Shown here in pieces: positions 5,823 to 7,177 of a DNA stretch of 7,177 bases. The translations under genes were made by a program, and so were the position numbers. Below the pieces are notes generated by a model. The model worked only from the letters and a program-made list of their open reading frames with translations, had not been told where the DNA came from and made no database searches. Each line of letters starts with the position of its first letter. The first letter of the stretch is position 1. The stretch covers positions 1 through 7,177 of the forward strand of contig VBLN01000105.1 in NCBI GenBank assembly GCA_005878685.1. The letters are read 5' to 3'. Source of the stretch: Deltaproteobacteria bacterium. GTDB taxonomy: Bacteria; Desulfobacterota; Binatia; UBA9968.

Positions 5823-6962
5823 CTATTTCCCTTCTTTCCATTCCTTGAGCCGGGCTTCGATATATTCTCTTATCTGAAACTTAAATCGTTCGCGTGAAAA
5901 AGAAGCAGCATGACGGCGAATTGCGGTCGGATTAAACGCATAGTGCTCCTTTTGAAAATAATCGACCGCGGCCATCAGACTGCTCGAGGTAGGTTCCGAG
6001 AAAAAAACCCCGGTGGGGCCCTGCTCCAACGGTCCCTCCTGATGGGAGTTGTTTAACGGGATAACAGTCTCCAAAACCCCTCCTTTGCCATAGGCAATGA
6101 CCGGCCTTCCGCTGGCATGCGCCTCCAGAGGCGTGATGCCAAAATCCTCCTCGCCGGGAAAAACTAATGCCTGACAAGAGGCATAGAGATCCGCCAACAG
6201 ATGATCTTCGACCCAACCGAGAAACTCAACGTTTGGCCTGGCTCTCTTTTCCAACGACCTTTTCAAAGGGCCGTTGCCGGCGATCTTCAAGGGCAGCCGC
6301 AGCTCATTAAAAGCCTCGATCGCCAGCTCGATCTTCTTATACGGGACCAGCGCAGAGACGATCAAGTAATAAGGCTCTTGGGACTCGCGTACGTAGAACT
6401 TTTCCGTATCGACCGGCGGATAGATCACTGCCGCGTCGCGCGCGTAGATGGCTTTGATCTTGGCGGCAATGTGATTGGAAATGGCCACAAAAGAATGGAC
6501 TCTCTGTGCGGATTGAACGTCCCAGCGTTGCAGATAGCCACGGCACAGAGTCATGCCGATCCGTGCGGCCCAAGAAGAGTTCGTCCCAAAATAGGTGTCG
6601 TACATGTCCCAAACATAGCGCATGGGCGAGTAGACATAAGAGATGTGCAGCGCGCCATTTGGCAGCACGCCTTTGGCCACGCAGTGGCTGCTCGACAGGA
6701 CGAGATCGTAATTGCTGAGCGCAAACTTCTCAACGATACTTGGGAAGAGGGGTAAACAATAACGATAGTACTTTTTCACCCCGGGCAGCCGATTGATCCA
6801 CGAGGGATAGATCTTCATCGAACGGATCGTCGTGGAGATATGTGCAGGCGAATATAATAAAGTATACAGGTCGGCGTCAGGAAAGAGCTCGCAGAAGACC
6901 TCAAGACAGTATTCCCCTCCTCTCATCCCGGTCAACCAATCATGAACTATGGCGACCTTCAT
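5823..6962 (-). CDS. GT4-family glycosyltransferase, possibly a mannosyltransferase
   Basis: This cytosolic GT-B fold retaining glycosyltransferase likely adds a sugar to the lipid-linked glycan begun by the next gene's product. The start MKVAIVHDWLTGMRGGE (1-17) is the Rossmann strand and glycine loop typical of GT4. SYVYSPMRYVWD at 108-119 recalls the bacterial mannosyltransferase subgroup. The C-terminal donor domain has the LVPYKKIELAIEAF segment (205-218), IAGNGPL (227-233), LGWV (248-251) and the EX7E motif with Glu272 and Glu280 in FPGEEDFGITPLEA (268-281), then SGRPVIAYGKGG (284-295). The length of 379 is normal and nothing appears missing. The ATG at 6962 is chosen because it begins directly with the core strand, but there is no convincing Shine-Dalgarno sequence before it. 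An IS3-family end lies only 35 bp upstream, so the native promoter or preceding genes may have been separated from it. Mannose specificity is inference. Confidence 0.93.
   Translation of the reverse strand: MKVAIVHDWLTGMRGGEYCLEVFCELFPDADLYTLLYSPAHISTTIRSMKIYPSWINRLPGVKKYYRYCLPLFPSIVEKFALSNYDLVLSSSHCVAKGVLPNGALHISYVYSPMRYVWDMYDTYFGTNSSWAARIGMTLCRGYLQRWDVQSAQRVHSFVAISNHIAAKIKAIYARDAAVIYPPVDTEKFYVRESQEPYYLIVSALVPYKKIELAIEAFNELRLPLKIAGNGPLKRSLEKRARPNVEFLGWVEDHLLADLYASCQALVFPGEEDFGITPLEAHASGRPVIAYGKGGVLETVIPLNNSHQEGPLEQGPTGVFFSEPTSSSLMAAVDYFQKEHYAFNPTAIRRHAASFSRERFKFQIREYIEARLKEWKEGK
5829..5834 (-). promoter_or_regulatory. Ribosome binding site of the sugar transferase gene
   Basis: GAAGGG on the minus strand lies inside the last codons of the glycosyltransferase gene, 9 bases before the ATG at 5819. 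It fixes the start of the sugar transferase and indicates coupling to the upstream gene. Confidence 0.65.
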
Positions 6963-6997
6963 ACAGCAAGCAATCGAGAATAGGGGAGGAAAAGTGC

Positions 6998-7023
6998 TGA
7001 GCTGACCCGGATTTCACGGACAG
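6998..7023. repeat. Probable terminal inverted repeat of an IS3-family element
   Basis: On the plus strand the segment begins TGAGCTGACCCGGATTTCAC and continues to GGACAG, just downstream of the transposase stop. IS3-family ends start with TG, and the IS150 end (TG..CTG.ACCC..TTT..GGAC, from memory) has the same layout. The boundary at 6998 is inferred from the TG. The other end of the element is outside the window, so target duplication cannot be tested. Confidence 0.7.
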
Positions 7024-7027
7024 TCAA

Positions 7028-7177
7028 TTAAGCCACACCTTTCATCTTCTCATAGCCGATCGGCGTCTGATAACCCAGCGACTGGTGAAGCCGCTGCCGG
7101 TTATAGAATAGCTCGATGTAGTCAAAAATCTCAGACCGAGCTTCCTCCCTATTGTGATAATCCCGATGGTGAATCAA
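7028..7177 (-). CDS. IS3-family transposase OrfB (DDE integrase), C-terminal end only
   Basis: The minus strand encodes the last 49 residues of the transposase, ending in TAA at 7030-7028. The visible segment has the family's C-terminal pattern: IHHRDYHNREEARSEIF, then YIELFYNRQRLHQSLGY, then TPIGYEKM. This corresponds to the region just after the catalytic Glu of the DDE triad, which would lie immediately beyond the right edge. There is no frameshift in the visible portion. The gene continues out of the window, so it may be intact. Its stop is just before the probable terminal repeat, the expected arrangement. It points toward the glycosyltransferase gene. Confidence 0.92.
   Translation of the reverse strand: MIHHRDYHNREEARSEIFDYIELFYNRQRLHQSLGYQTPIGYEKMKGVA

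Noticed and set aside
6201..6755. Plus-strand open frame of 184 codons
   Set aside because: It is entirely antisense to the well-supported glycosyltransferase, has no Shine-Dalgarno signal of note and resembles no family.
6977..7027. Hybrid IS-borne promoter (TTGACT with TATTCT) for the glycosyltransferase
   Set aside because: The spacing is 39 bp instead of about 17, and the -10 matches only 4 of 6 bases.

Overview
The window is from a Gram-negative-type bacterium of roughly balanced base composition. All supported genes lie on the minus strand and read from right to left. A type II secretion (T2SS) pseudopilin system beside a membrane polyprenyl-phosphate sugar transferase implies two membranes and an exported surface glycan. 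Short palindromic AT-rich and GACAGA-type repeats inside and between genes recall uncultured lineages such as Nitrospirota, Methylomirabilota or Desulfobacterota. That placement is a guess from style, not a proven taxonomy.

Right edge to left: (1) 6998-7177 holds the 3' end of an IS3-family transposase gene and the likely terminal inverted repeat of the insertion sequence. (2) 4422-6962 is a two-gene polysaccharide unit: a GT4 glycosyltransferase followed 3 bp later by an initiating polyprenyl-phosphate sugar-1-phosphate transferase. (3) 4302-4421 is a 120-bp gap with a perfect extended -10 promoter element only about 8 bases before the next gene. (4) 1-4301 is a probable operon: a small mannose-6-phosphate-isomerase-like cupin, then gspE (ATPase), gspF (inner-membrane platform), gspG (major pseudopilin) and the start of gspH (minor pseudopilin), which runs off the left edge.

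How they work together: the sugar transferase would load the first sugar phosphate on undecaprenyl phosphate and the GT4 enzyme would extend it. The cupin may act in sugar-nucleotide supply. GspE and GspF power assembly of a GspG/GspH pseudopilus for protein export. Whether the secretion and glycan parts are functionally linked is inference from adjacency.

No wholly new system could be demonstrated. The most unusual points are a repeat-derived, about 34-residue leader on GspG, a nearly leaderless promoter in front of the cupin-gsp operon, a palindromic repeat between gspE and gspF, and an IS end only 35 bp upstream of the glycosyltransferase. No tRNA, rRNA, CRISPR array or convincing intrinsic terminator was seen, and no stretch above 300 bases lacks a gene.
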